Shown here in pieces: positions 4,837 to 12,064 of a DNA stretch of 13,459 bases. Position 1 is the stretch's first letter. Every line of letters starts with the position of its first letter. The notes beneath the pieces were generated by a model, which saw only the letters and a program-made list of their open reading frames with translations, made no database searches and was not told the origin of the DNA. The position numbers and the translations under genes are program-made. Source of the stretch: an uncultured Clostridium sp. (GTDB taxonomy: Bacteria > Bacillota > Clostridia > TANB77 > CAG-508); contig CAOJXM010000007.1 of the NCBI GenBank assembly GCA_948465625.1, forward strand, positions 1-13,459, read 5' to 3'.

Positions 4837-7089
4837 TTATTTATGATGTTCCATATAATCTTCAAAATCAGGTTTTGATAGTGGTTTCGAATAATAGTAA
4901 CCTTGTACAATATTACAATTTAAGTTCTTTACATAGTCTAGTTGCTCTTTTGTTTCAACCCCTTCTACAATGGTTTTAACCCCTAATTGTTTAGCAAGGA
5001 AAGCAATATAGTTAATAATATTATCATTACTATTTAAGTTGGCTTTATCCACAAAAACCTTGTCAATTTTAATAATATCAATTGGCATATTTTGTAACAT
5101 ACTAAGAGAAGAATAGCCAGTACCGAAATCGTCAATCGATATAACAAAACCTTTTTTCTTTATGGTATTTAAAATAGATAAGATGTCTGTGCCTTGTTCT
5201 GCTGTTGCACTTTCGGTAATTTCTAAATCAATGCTGTTAGGTTCTAATCCATACTTTTTGCAAATCTTTACATATTCGTCAATAAAGTGTTCATTTACAA
5301 AATTTTCTTTTGATACATTAATGGAAACAGTTGGTACAAAATCGTAATTTTTTCTCCAGGTAGCTAAATCTTGACAAACTTGCTCAAAAATGTATAAATC
5401 TAATTTACGAATGAATTTGTTCTTCTCAAATAAAGGAATAAATTTATCAGGTGGAATCATCTCTCCATCTTTATACCAACGTACTAAAGCTTCTGCACCA
5501 ACTAATTTATCATTATTGGCACGGATTTTTGGTTGATACACAATTTTAAATTCCTTATTTTTTAAAGCACTTTCCATACAAGCTTCAATTTGTTGTTCTT
5601 CCATTAATTTATGTTCTAATACATCATCAAAAATATAGTAATAGGTATCATATAGACCTTTTATTTTAGAACGAGCCATAAAAGATTTATCTAATAATTT
5701 ATTAATATCAGTATCATTTTGTTTTAGTCTATAAACTCCCATTGATAAATTAATTGGAACATCTATGTTGTTTATTTTTAAAATCGAAGCATGTTTATAT
5801 AATTTATCTAATAAAGTTTCGATTTTTTTCTCATAACTAAAAATCGTTGCAAATACATCATTAGAAATTCTACAAGTAATATTATCACTTGGTAGATGTT
5901 CTAATAGTTTTTCGCCAAGTGCTTTTAGAATTTCATTACAAAATTCATAACCATAAATGTTGTTTAAAGCTTTAAATTTATTAATATCAAAAGTAAGAAT
6001 ATAAGCATTTTTAAAGCCATTTTTTAGGTAGTTTGAGCCATTTTCTCTAAAATAGGTTTCATTACCAAGTCGTGTTACAGGGTCAATGTAAGCAACTTGA
6101 TATAGATTATGGTTCTTCTTTTGGTTTTCTATATCAATATAGATAGTAGTACCAATTACAGTAAGGTTAATTAAAAAGCATACACCAAAAGAAATAGATA
6201 AAAACATAAGAAGTTCTTTGGCAATTGTAGTATCTGGTGCTAATGTTACAACATACCAATCATTTACATTCACCTTTTCATAGTGGATGAAATGAGTACT
6301 TCTATCTAATTTTACATCAAAAGTACCAACTTGTAAGTTCTTAATATTTTGAGCCATCACATCAAATTTGTTTACATCTTCTTCATGAGTTAGATAGTGT
6401 TCTTTCATATAGTCAAAGAAGTTAACATTATTTTCTTTTATTTCATCAAAAGAATCAATTAAGATAGAACCATTGTTATTAATTAAATAAGTACCACCTT
6501 TACCATTAAATAAACGTCTTAATAAGATTTCTTTGTAATCTTCTGTATTAATAGTAGCAAATAACACTAATTCTTCACCATTTAAGCGAAAAACTTTAGA
6601 ATAGATATTTACTTGGTTGTTAGAAACAGTACTTGGCCTATTTTCAGATAGATAAACATCATCTGTACTATTAAAAAATTCCTGGATATTAGCATAATTT
6701 TGAACAATATGACCATCACTGGTGGTACCATTACCATTTTTGTCTAAAATAACAAGTCTAGTAATATTATAATCTTCTAAATCACCTTCAAAACGTTCAA
6801 AGATTTCTTGTGGTGTTTTAAAATAGCCATGACCAATAGAGTCCACCATAATTTCTACAAATTTTTTATGGTCGGTTATGGCCAAATTTAATTGAGCAGC
6901 AGTTTGCTCACTTAGTTCTGTTATGTTGTTATAAATATTGTGATAGGTTAAATCCTTAATATAAGTAATGTAGAAGAAAGATAGAATCAGTACCACAACA
7001 AAAATAGAAAGAACCCACTTAATATTTAATTTGTAGTGGTGGGCTTCGATATATCGACTTAAGTTTTTATCTTTATTTTTCCCTTTCAT
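4837..7089 (-). CDS. Membrane sensor c-di-GMP phosphodiesterase (degenerate GGDEF + EAL)
   Basis: 750 residues; ATG at 7089 preceded by GAGGTGA. Order: transmembrane helix 24-44; extracytoplasmic sensor region about 45-290 of Cache-like appearance (for example GGTYLINNNGSILIDSFDEI); second transmembrane helix about 293-318; GGDEF-type domain about 330-490; EAL domain about 500-745. The GGDEF signature is replaced by SNDVF (409-413), so cyclase activity is probably lost and the domain may be regulatory. The EAL domain keeps its catalytic set: E533 in the EAL motif, N591 (SINVS), E623 (LEITES), D653-D654 (DDFGTGYSS), K674 (IKIDK), E709 (VEGVET) and Q729 (QGYYYSKPL). It should hydrolyse c-di-GMP to pGpG in response to an external ligand. 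It is monocistronic, with its own extended -10 promoter. No in-frame CGG occurs in the gene. Confidence 0.9.
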   Translation of the reverse strand: MKGKNKDKNLSRYIEAHHYKLNIKWVLSIFVVVLILSFFYITYIKDLTYHNIYNNITELSEQTAAQLNLAITDHKKFVEIMVDSIGHGYFKTPQEIFERFEGDLEDYNITRLVILDKNGNGTTSDGHIVQNYANIQEFFNSTDDVYLSENRPSTVSNNQVNIYSKVFRLNGEELVLFATINTEDYKEILLRRLFNGKGGTYLINNNGSILIDSFDEIKENNVNFFDYMKEHYLTHEEDVNKFDVMAQNIKNLQVGTFDVKLDRSTHFIHYEKVNVNDWYVVTLAPDTTIAKELLMFLSISFGVCFLINLTVIGTTIYIDIENQKKNHNLYQVAYIDPVTRLGNETYFRENGSNYLKNGFKNAYILTFDINKFKALNNIYGYEFCNEILKALGEKLLEHLPSDNITCRISNDVFATIFSYEKKIETLLDKLYKHASILKINNIDVPINLSMGVYRLKQNDTDINKLLDKSFMARSKIKGLYDTYYYIFDDVLEHKLMEEQQIEACMESALKNKEFKIVYQPKIRANNDKLVGAEALVRWYKDGEMIPPDKFIPLFEKNKFIRKLDLYIFEQVCQDLATWRKNYDFVPTVSINVSKENFVNEHFIDEYVKICKKYGLEPNSIDLEITESATAEQGTDILSILNTIKKKGFVISIDDFGTGYSSLSMLQNMPIDIIKIDKVFVDKANLNSNDNIINYIAFLAKQLGVKTIVEGVETKEQLDYVKNLNCNIVQGYYYSKPLSKPDFEDYMEHHK

Positions 7090-7123
7090 AAATCACCTCA
7101 AAAATTGTCTATATTTGTAAATG

Positions 7124-7132
7124 ATTATAACA
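7124..7132 (-). promoter_or_regulatory. Extended -10 promoter of the phosphodiesterase gene
   Basis: Minus-strand TGTTATAAT (7132-7124), 34 bp before the start codon. No good -35 is seen, but the TG extension can compensate. Confidence 0.5.
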
Positions 7133-7198
7133 TACTTTTCCAGAAAAGGAAGTATTTTTATAAATTTTTTTAAAAATCCTCCTATTTTAAAAAAATTG

Positions 7199-7207
7199 TG
7201 TTATACT
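7199..7207 (+). promoter_or_regulatory. Extended -10 promoter of the acetyltransferase/antiporter operon
   Basis: TG (7199-7200) one base before TATACT (7202-7207), about 22 bp before the start codons. The -35 region (around 7179-7184) has no consensus match. Confidence 0.45.
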
Positions 7208-7229
7208 ATTAAAATAAAAAAGGGGAAGA

Positions 7230-7812
7230 ATGATGAGTGAGAAAGACAAAATGTTATTAGGAGAAATTTATAATGCAAATTATGATAAAGAGTTGATAAA
7301 GGAAAGAGAAAAAGCTAAAGATTTGTGTTATGAATACAATGTAATAAAACCTTCTAATCTAAAGAAAAGACAAGAAATGATGAAGAAAATATTAGGAAGT
7401 ACAAAGGAGCAGTTCCTAATTGAACAGCCATTTATGTGTGATTATGGGTATAATATAAAAATTGGAGAAAATTTTTATGCCAATCACAACTTAGTGATAT
7501 TAGATGCTAATTTTGTTGAATTTGGTGATAATGTGTTTATTGCACCCAATTGTGGGTTCTATACAGCAGGACATCCAATTGATGTACAAAGAAGAAATCA
7601 AGGTTTGGAATATGCCAAATCAATCAAAGTAGGAAATAATGTATGGATTGGTGGAAATGTAGTAGTATTACCAGGAGTAACAATAGGAGATAATACAGTG
7701 ATACGGAGCAGGAAGTGTAGTAAATAAAGATGTTCCAGCAAATAGTGTAGCAGTAGGAAATCCATGTAGAGTGATTAGAAAAATAGAAGACAAAGGAGGA
7801 AGCAAAAAATGA
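7230..7812 (+). CDS. Hexapeptide-repeat O-acetyltransferase (maltose/galactoside type), needs one +1 frameshift at CGG
   Basis: Acetyl-CoA-dependent sugar or thiogalactoside O-acetyltransferase of the left-handed beta-helix family. Adjacent ATGs at 7230 and 7233 share the site AGGGGA; the second gives better spacing and the family-typical start MSEKDKMLLGEIYNANYDKE. The N-terminal maltose-acetyltransferase cap is followed by hexapeptide strands (IKIGENFYANHNLVILDANF), the catalytic-His motif TAGHPID and VGNNVWIGGNVVVLPGVTIG. As written, the frame ends at 7727 after NTVIRSRKCSK (165 residues), missing the last coil. Omitting the C at 7704 gives NTVIGAGSVVNKDVPANSVA and then VGNPCRVIRKIE, the standard family C-terminus, about 193 residues, the usual length. 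The restored stop TGA (7810-7812) overlaps the antiporter ATG at 7809 as ATGA. The frame break sits at an in-frame CGG, as in the DUF4097 gene. Confidence 0.85.
7704..7707 (+). other. Putative +1 frameshift site CGGA in the acetyltransferase
   Basis: Context GTG ATA CGG A GCA GGA. Reading CGGA as one residue (GGA, Gly) restores I-G-A-G-S-V-V, a near-invariant motif of hexapeptide acetyltransferases, and the natural stop overlapping the next gene. Confidence 0.6.
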
Positions 7813-8765
7813 TAGTATCCATTATGTTAATTGCAATAGGATTTGTTTTATTAATCAAAGGAGCCGATTTTTTAGTAGATGGTTCTAGTAACATTGCTAA
7901 AAAATTTCATATTCCAGAAATTATTATAGGATTAACCATTGTATCAATTGGTACTTCTATGCCAGAACTATTTGTTAGTATCACTTCAGCACTAGAAGGA
8001 CATTCGGATATGGCAATGGGCAATGTAATAGGAAGCAATGTATGTAATTTGTTACTTATTTTAGGTTTATCCACTGTAATTCATCCAGTAAAGTTTCAAA
8101 GAGAAACTAGACTAATAGAAATTCCCATGTGCTTAGCATTAACCATTATTTTTATGATACTTTGTAATACCAATACAGGCATTACAAGAGGAGAAGCAGG
8201 TGTACTAATAGGACTTTTTATTTTATTTATTCTATATACGATTGTTATGGGAATAAAAGGAGAAAAGTTTGATGGTCAAGATAATGACCAAAACAAGGAA
8301 GCAAGTACCAATGTATCGATGTTAAAAAGTATTTTATATGTTGTGTTAGGAATCGTTGGGTTAAAAATAGGAGGAGATTTAACAGTAGAACATAGTGTTA
8401 AAATAGCACAACAATTTCAAATTAGTGAGCAAATTATTAGTTTAACGATATTGGCGGTTGGGACAAGTCTACCAGAGTTAGTAACCAGTGTTACCGCTGC
8501 AAGAAAGGGGAACAGTGATATTGCCATTGGAAATATTATTGGTTCTAACATTTTTAATATGTTACTAATTATTGGAGTAACAGCACTCATCAAACCAATT
8601 ACTTATAATGTTGTTTACAATGTACAACTAATTATTCTTGTGGTAGCCACTTTGTTATTGTCTTTCTTTCCGATTATACCACCTAAAAATGAAATGAATC
8701 GACCAAATGGATTGGTGTATCTGGCTTTTTATGTGATTTATTTAATGATTTTATTTCAAATTTAA
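7809..8765 (+). CDS. Calcium/sodium antiporter (CaCA family, YrbG-like)
   Basis: 318-residue inner-membrane cation exchanger, about ten hydrophobic segments. The two inverted alpha repeats typical of the CaCA superfamily are clear. The first has GTSMPEL (48-54, acidic E53) and GNVIGSN (71-77). The second has GTSLPEL (218-224, E223) and GNIIGSN (241-247). The two halves are joined by a hydrophilic loop at about 150-172. It should export Ca2+ in exchange for Na+. AAAGGAGG (7792-7799) lies inside the end of the upstream acetyltransferase, and the ATG overlaps that gene's restored stop by 4 nt. Translation of the antiporter may therefore be coupled to ribosomes that complete the upstream frame, although its own site is strong. 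Confidence 0.92.
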   Translation: MIVSIMLIAIGFVLLIKGADFLVDGSSNIAKKFHIPEIIIGLTIVSIGTSMPELFVSITSALEGHSDMAMGNVIGSNVCNLLLILGLSTVIHPVKFQRETRLIEIPMCLALTIIFMILCNTNTGITRGEAGVLIGLFILFILYTIVMGIKGEKFDGQDNDQNKEASTNVSMLKSILYVVLGIVGLKIGGDLTVEHSVKIAQQFQISEQIISLTILAVGTSLPELVTSVTAARKGNSDIAIGNIIGSNIFNMLLIIGVTALIKPITYNVVYNVQLIILVVATLLLSFFPIIPPKNEMNRPNGLVYLAFYVIYLMILFQI

Positions 8766-8806
8766 AAAAGCAAGTAGTCTTTAATAAAAGGCTATTTGCT
8801 TTTTTT
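8764..8806. terminator. Bidirectional terminator overlapping the DUF1836 stop codon
   Basis: AAAAAAGCAAGTAG (8764-8777) pairs with CTATTTGCTTTTTT (8792-8805) with one G-U pair, followed by Ts. It starts within the antiporter stop codon, and the reverse-strand gene's TAG (8794-8792) is in the other arm, so both convergent genes end inside the hairpin. Confidence 0.8.
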
Positions 8807-9313
8807 AGAAGTTATATTTTCAACATAAATCTTATAACTACAAGAAAGTAAAACCGATTTTAATAAATACAAATTATCGCTACTAGAGTGCTTGTCTATA
8901 AAATCTTTTCTGTTATAAGTACAAAGTAATGCTTCTTCAAATAATTTACAGAAATTGTTATAGGCAAGTTGCACATTGGAATCAGTAAGAGCAATGTCAA
9001 TTAATTTCTTAATATCGTGCATACTATAAACTTGTTTTAACACACAAATTACAAATAATTTAGCAAGTTGAATTTTAGCGTATTGCTTTTTTACAGGTGG
9101 GTCAATTAAATTGTTTTTTACATAATTATTAATCATGGTTTTGGTAAGAAGTTCATTTTCTCCTTTTGGTTGGTTTGAACAAAAAAAGATATAAGGAGAT
9201 AAACAAGAGTTAACAAAAGTAACAACTTGGTCTAAATACAAGTCGATACTTGGCAATTCTTTCCACCTTGGGATATGAAAATTTTCAAGTGAAATACTAT
9301 TTTTACTATCCAT
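8792..9313 (-). CDS. DUF1836 family protein, probable transcriptional regulator
   Basis: 173 residues; ATG at 9313 preceded by GGAGCGA. The sequence matches the Firmicute DUF1836 pattern: IPRWKELPSIDLYLDQVVTF, then TKTMINNYVKNNLIDPPVKK and LAKLFVICVLKQVYSMHDIK. These families resemble MerR/HTH proteins in their N-terminal half and are thought to bind DNA; no target is established. It is divergent from the nitronate monooxygenase with back-to-back promoters, so control of that gene is a reasonable guess. The last five codons lie within or next to the shared terminator. Confidence 0.85.
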   Translation of the reverse strand: MDSKNSISLENFHIPRWKELPSIDLYLDQVVTFVNSCLSPYIFFCSNQPKGENELLTKTMINNYVKNNLIDPPVKKQYAKIQLAKLFVICVLKQVYSMHDIKKLIDIALTDSNVQLAYNNFCKLFEEALLCTYNRKDFIDKHSSSDNLYLLKSVLLSCSYKIYVENITSKKSK

Positions 9314-9334
9314 TACAATCGCTCCTTTTTCTCT

Positions 9335-9363
9335 ATCTTACCATTTTTCGAACAGCTAGTCAA
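9335..9363 (-). promoter_or_regulatory. Promoter of the DUF1836 gene
   Basis: Minus strand: TTGACT (9363-9358), 17-bp spacer, TAAGAT (9340-9335), 21 bp before the ATG. Its -35 is only 5 bp from the divergent plus-strand -35. Confidence 0.65.
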
Positions 9364-9368
9364 CTGTA

Positions 9369-9397
9369 TTGACATAGTAATATGAAAATGATAATCT
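9369..9397 (+). promoter_or_regulatory. Promoter of the nitronate monooxygenase gene
   Basis: TTGACA (9369-9374), 17-bp spacer, TAATCT (9392-9397) with TG at 9389-9390 (extended -10). GATAAT at 9390-9395 is an alternative -10 with a 15-bp spacer. Confidence 0.6.
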
Positions 9398-9414
9398 AGT
9401 ATAACAAACTAGAT
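9394..9414. promoter_or_regulatory. Candidate repressor operator
   Basis: ATCTAGT (9394-9400) and ACTAGAT (9408-9414) form a perfect 7-bp inverted repeat with a 7-bp spacer, overlapping the -10 and probable transcription start of the monooxygenase gene. The position fits a repressor site; the binding protein is unknown (the divergent DUF1836 product is a candidate). Confidence 0.5.
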
Positions 9415-9430
9415 AAGGAGGTTTGATAAA

Positions 9431-10483
9431 ATGAAAGGGATTAAAGTAGGAGAAAAACAATCCCAATATCCAATTATGCAAGGAGGCATGGGAGTAGGTG
9501 TTTCGATGCATAATTTAGCGGGAAATGTTAGCAAAGAAGGTGGAATTGGACTAATTTCTACGGCAGATATTGGTTATCAAGAAGAGGATTTTCATACCAA
9601 TCCATTACAAGCTAATTTAAGAGCAATTGGAAAAGAAATAAAAAAAGCAAGAGAAATAGCAGGAGAAGATAAAATATTAGGAGTTAATATCATGGTAGCA
9701 TTAAACCATTATAAAGAGATTGTAAAGGAGTGTGTAAAAAACAAAATTGACTTAATTGTTTCTGGAGCTGGGATTCCAAAAGAATTACCAGAATATGTAC
9801 AAGGAACGTCTACTAAAATTGCACCAATCGTATCTTCGCTTAGGTGTTGTAAGCTAATTGTAAAACATTGGATTAAGAAATACAATTATGTTCCAGATAT
9901 GATTGTAATAGAAGGACCAGAAGCAGGGGGACATTTAGGTTTTAAAGAAGAAGAACTAGAAGAAGAAAACAAGCCAAATTTAGAAGAAATCACAAAAGAA
10001 ATCGTAGACTATATAGAGGAAGTAAAACAAGAACACCATAAGGAAATACCAGTCATTTCAGCAGGAGGAATTTGGGATAAAAACGATATAAAGAAATACT
10101 TACAATTAGGAGCAAGTGGAGTACAAATGGCAACTCGATTTGTAGCAACCTATGAATGCGATGCATCGAATGCTTTTAAACAAGCCTATGTTCAAGCCAA
10201 AAAAGAAGATGTACAAATTATACACAGTCCAGTTGGTATGCCAGGTAGAGCGGTATACAATTCGTTTGTTCAAAAACAGAAAGAGCAAAAAGCAAAAATA
10301 GAAAAGTGTTACCAATGCATTCGAACTTGTAATGTGGCAACAACGCCATATTGCATTACAAAGGCTTTAATCAATGCAGTAAAGGGAAACATGGAAAATG
10401 CCTTAATTTTTTGTGGAAGTAATGTAGATAAAGTAAAAGAAATAATCTCAGTGCATGATTTAATGCAAGAGTTGACTTGTTAA
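9431..10483 (+). CDS. Nitronate monooxygenase / 2-nitropropane dioxygenase family flavoenzyme
   Basis: 350 residues; ATG at 9431 after AAGGAGG. FMN-binding TIM barrel of the NMO/FabK superfamily: QGGMGVGVS (17-25), SGAGIPKELP (111-120), EGPEAGGHLG (161-170, with H168 at the usual catalytic/FMN position), VISAGGI (208-214), LGASGVQMATRF (226-237) and the SPVGMPGRAV loop. It should oxidise nitronates with FMN and O2, or act as a related flavin reductase. The closely related enoyl-ACP reductase FabK is an alternative, but no fatty-acid genes are nearby. The C-terminus has C293-x2-C296-x3-C300-x7-C308, a cysteine cluster that I associate with clostridial members and that may bind a metal. It is monocistronic, between its promoter/operator and a terminator. 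Confidence 0.88.
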   Translation: MKGIKVGEKQSQYPIMQGGMGVGVSMHNLAGNVSKEGGIGLISTADIGYQEEDFHTNPLQANLRAIGKEIKKAREIAGEDKILGVNIMVALNHYKEIVKECVKNKIDLIVSGAGIPKELPEYVQGTSTKIAPIVSSLRCCKLIVKHWIKKYNYVPDMIVIEGPEAGGHLGFKEEELEEENKPNLEEITKEIVDYIEEVKQEHHKEIPVISAGGIWDKNDIKKYLQLGASGVQMATRFVATYECDASNAFKQAYVQAKKEDVQIIHSPVGMPGRAVYNSFVQKQKEQKAKIEKCYQCIRTCNVATTPYCITKALINAVKGNMENALIFCGSNVDKVKEIISVHDLMQELTC

Positions 10484-10484
10484 T

Positions 10485-10515
10485 AAAAGGATAGCAAAAA
10501 ATGCTATTCTTTTTT
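10485..10515 (+). terminator. Rho-independent terminator after nitronate monooxygenase
   Basis: AAAAGGATAGCA (10485-10496) pairs with TGCTATTCTTTT (10502-10513) with one G-U pair and a 5-nt A loop, then continues in Ts. It begins one base after the TAA stop. Confidence 0.85.
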
Positions 10516-10524
10516 GTATATTTA

Positions 10525-10533
10525 TGATAAAAT
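10525..10533 (+). promoter_or_regulatory. Extended -10 promoter of the 10557-11985 pair
   Basis: TG (10525-10526) one base before TAAAAT (10528-10533), 24 bp before the GTG start. No -35 is clear, as that region is the preceding terminator. Confidence 0.4.
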
Positions 10534-10556
10534 AGCCACAAAGGGGAGAAGGAAAA

Positions 10557-11501
10557 GTGAAATTTAAATTAGGATTTGTACAACGTCGAATGAAGTTAGA
10601 AAAACAGAAAATAATAATGGGCTTAAGTGTAGCAATCATGGTAATACTCTTTTTTACCAGTATGACATTACTAAATTATACAGGCTATCTTTTTGGGTTA
10701 AAAGATTTAGATACAAACGAAAAAATCAATCGATTTTATCATTCTAAGCATTATTTAGCCAATCTACATTATGAACAAGTAGTAGACACTAAAAAATATG
10801 TTCAAGTAGAAACCACACAAAAAAAGGAATGGGTAATGGTAGGAGCACAAGGAGGTATGGTTGCTAATTTACCAGAAACCAAAACAACTAAAAATTATAG
10901 AGTATATTTATTAGAAAGCAAAGATAACATTGTAATTTTCTGTTGTAATCATAAAGAGGTAGATTTATCAAACAAAGTAGTAAAAGTAAGTAATCAATAT
11001 AAAAAAGATAAAGTAAATGAAGAGATTATAAAGCAATTAGAAAAGGTAGATAAACCTGTTTACGTATTTTATTCTGTACCAGTTAGCAATATTTCCAACA
11101 TTGTAGTAGAAATTGGTATCGTGCTAGTGTTATGGGTAATCTATTGGATGATTAGCCATGCCAAAATCTTGCAAAAAAATTCTATGTTAGGAAAAAGGAT
11201 ACAAGAATTTGGAAAAGATTATGAAACAGTAGTAAAAGAAATCAATGAGCAAGTAAAGGAGCCTATCTATCAAACAGGAAATGTAATAATAACAAAAGAT
11301 TATGTTATATTGCTACAACAAAAAAATACAGATATTATACCAATTAAAAAAATAACATCAATTACAAGTAAACCAAGTGAAAAATATCCAGATGAAGTAA
11401 TTCATATAGAATTAATAGAACAAGATAAAACCTATTGTTTTGATGTCTATGAAAAAGAAACAGAAATAAAAATAATAAATCATATACAAGGAGGAATATA
11501 A
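10557..11501 (+). CDS. Unrecognised two-helix membrane protein
   Basis: 314 residues. GTG at 10557 is preferred because GGGGAGAAGG (10543-10552) lies at good spacing; the first in-frame ATG (codon 12, 10590) has none. Hydrophobic helices lie at about 19-40 and 181-200. The segment between (41-180) is charged and probably extracytoplasmic. A C-terminal cytosolic domain of about 110 residues follows, with beta-type strands (NVIITKDYVILLQQKNTDII, then EVIHIELIEQDKTYCFDVYE). The family is not recognised; the C-terminal part resembles small PH-like domains of Firmicute membrane proteins only in general character. Its stop is followed after 1 bp by the next ATG, so the pair is co-translated. Confidence 0.75.
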   Translation: MKFKLGFVQRRMKLEKQKIIMGLSVAIMVILFFTSMTLLNYTGYLFGLKDLDTNEKINRFYHSKHYLANLHYEQVVDTKKYVQVETTQKKEWVMVGAQGGMVANLPETKTTKNYRVYLLESKDNIVIFCCNHKEVDLSNKVVKVSNQYKKDKVNEEIIKQLEKVDKPVYVFYSVPVSNISNIVVEIGIVLVLWVIYWMISHAKILQKNSMLGKRIQEFGKDYETVVKEINEQVKEPIYQTGNVIITKDYVILLQQKNTDIIPIKKITSITSKPSEKYPDEVIHIELIEQDKTYCFDVYEKETEIKIINHIQGGI

Positions 11502-11502
11502 T

Positions 11503-11985
11503 ATGGGAGGGATTAGTGTACTTCTTTTAATGGGAATTATATCAACTATGTTTTATATTTTTATAGCAACCTTTTTACTACTAATAATCTATTTGTTAAT
11601 AACCTATACTTTTGAGAGTTTTGCCTTAATGAGAATGAGTCAAAAGGTAGGTGAAAAATTGCCAATCTTAGCATGGATACCAGGTTATAATAAGTATCTA
11701 TTAGGAAAACTTGCTGGTAGCAAAAGTTTTGGTATAGTTTTAGCAATTGTAAATCTTTTTACAATCGCAATGGGGTTATACTGCTACGTTGCAAAGACAA
11801 GCCAAATAGAGCATTTTGGAATATTTTTACTAAGTGTTGCTATTGGTTTTATATTAGATAACATAGTATCTCATAAGCTTTATAAAAAAGTAACGCAGAA
11901 ATATGCAGATATTTTAACTGTTTTTAGTGTCTTGAGTTTAGGAATGTTAAGACCAGTATTTTTATTTGTCATTCGAAATAAGTAA
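11503..11985 (+). CDS. Small polytopic membrane protein (DUF5684-like)
   Basis: 160 residues; ATG at 11503, AAGGAGG inside the end of the previous gene. Four hydrophobic stretches (about 7-33, 74-95, 104-121 and 137-157). The motif ALMRMSQKVGEKLPILAWIP followed by GYNKYLLGKLAG resembles the 'A-W-x-P-x-Y-N' segment of DUF5684-type membrane proteins, but the match is from memory and tentative. Function is unknown; it is coupled to the upstream two-helix protein. No terminator is seen after it. Confidence 0.75.
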   Translation: MGGISVLLLMGIISTMFYIFIATFLLLIIYLLITYTFESFALMRMSQKVGEKLPILAWIPGYNKYLLGKLAGSKSFGIVLAIVNLFTIAMGLYCYVAKTSQIEHFGIFLLSVAIGFILDNIVSHKLYKKVTQKYADILTVFSVLSLGMLRPVFLFVIRNK

Positions 11986-12002
11986 AATTAATAAAAAAAT
12001 GA

Positions 12003-12030
12003 TTGACAAAAGACATATAAATCATATACA
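12003..12030 (+). promoter_or_regulatory. Promoter of the KilA-N gene
   Basis: TTGACA (12003-12008), 16-bp spacer, TATACA (12025-12030), 34 bp before the ATG at 12065. Confidence 0.6.
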
Positions 12031-12064
12031 ATCAAACAAAAGTTCTTAAAATTAAGGAGGTAGT

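Noticed and set aside
7133..7198. Possible riboswitch or small RNA in the AT-rich spacer between the phosphodiesterase and acetyltransferase genes
   Set aside because: Only a short CTTTTC/GAAAAG inverted repeat and A/T runs are visible; no aptamer-like conserved core.
2568..7707. Simple sense reassignment of CGG (for example to Trp or Gln) as the explanation
   Set aside because: Changing the amino acid would not move the reading frame; all three sites need one extra nucleotide to be consumed.
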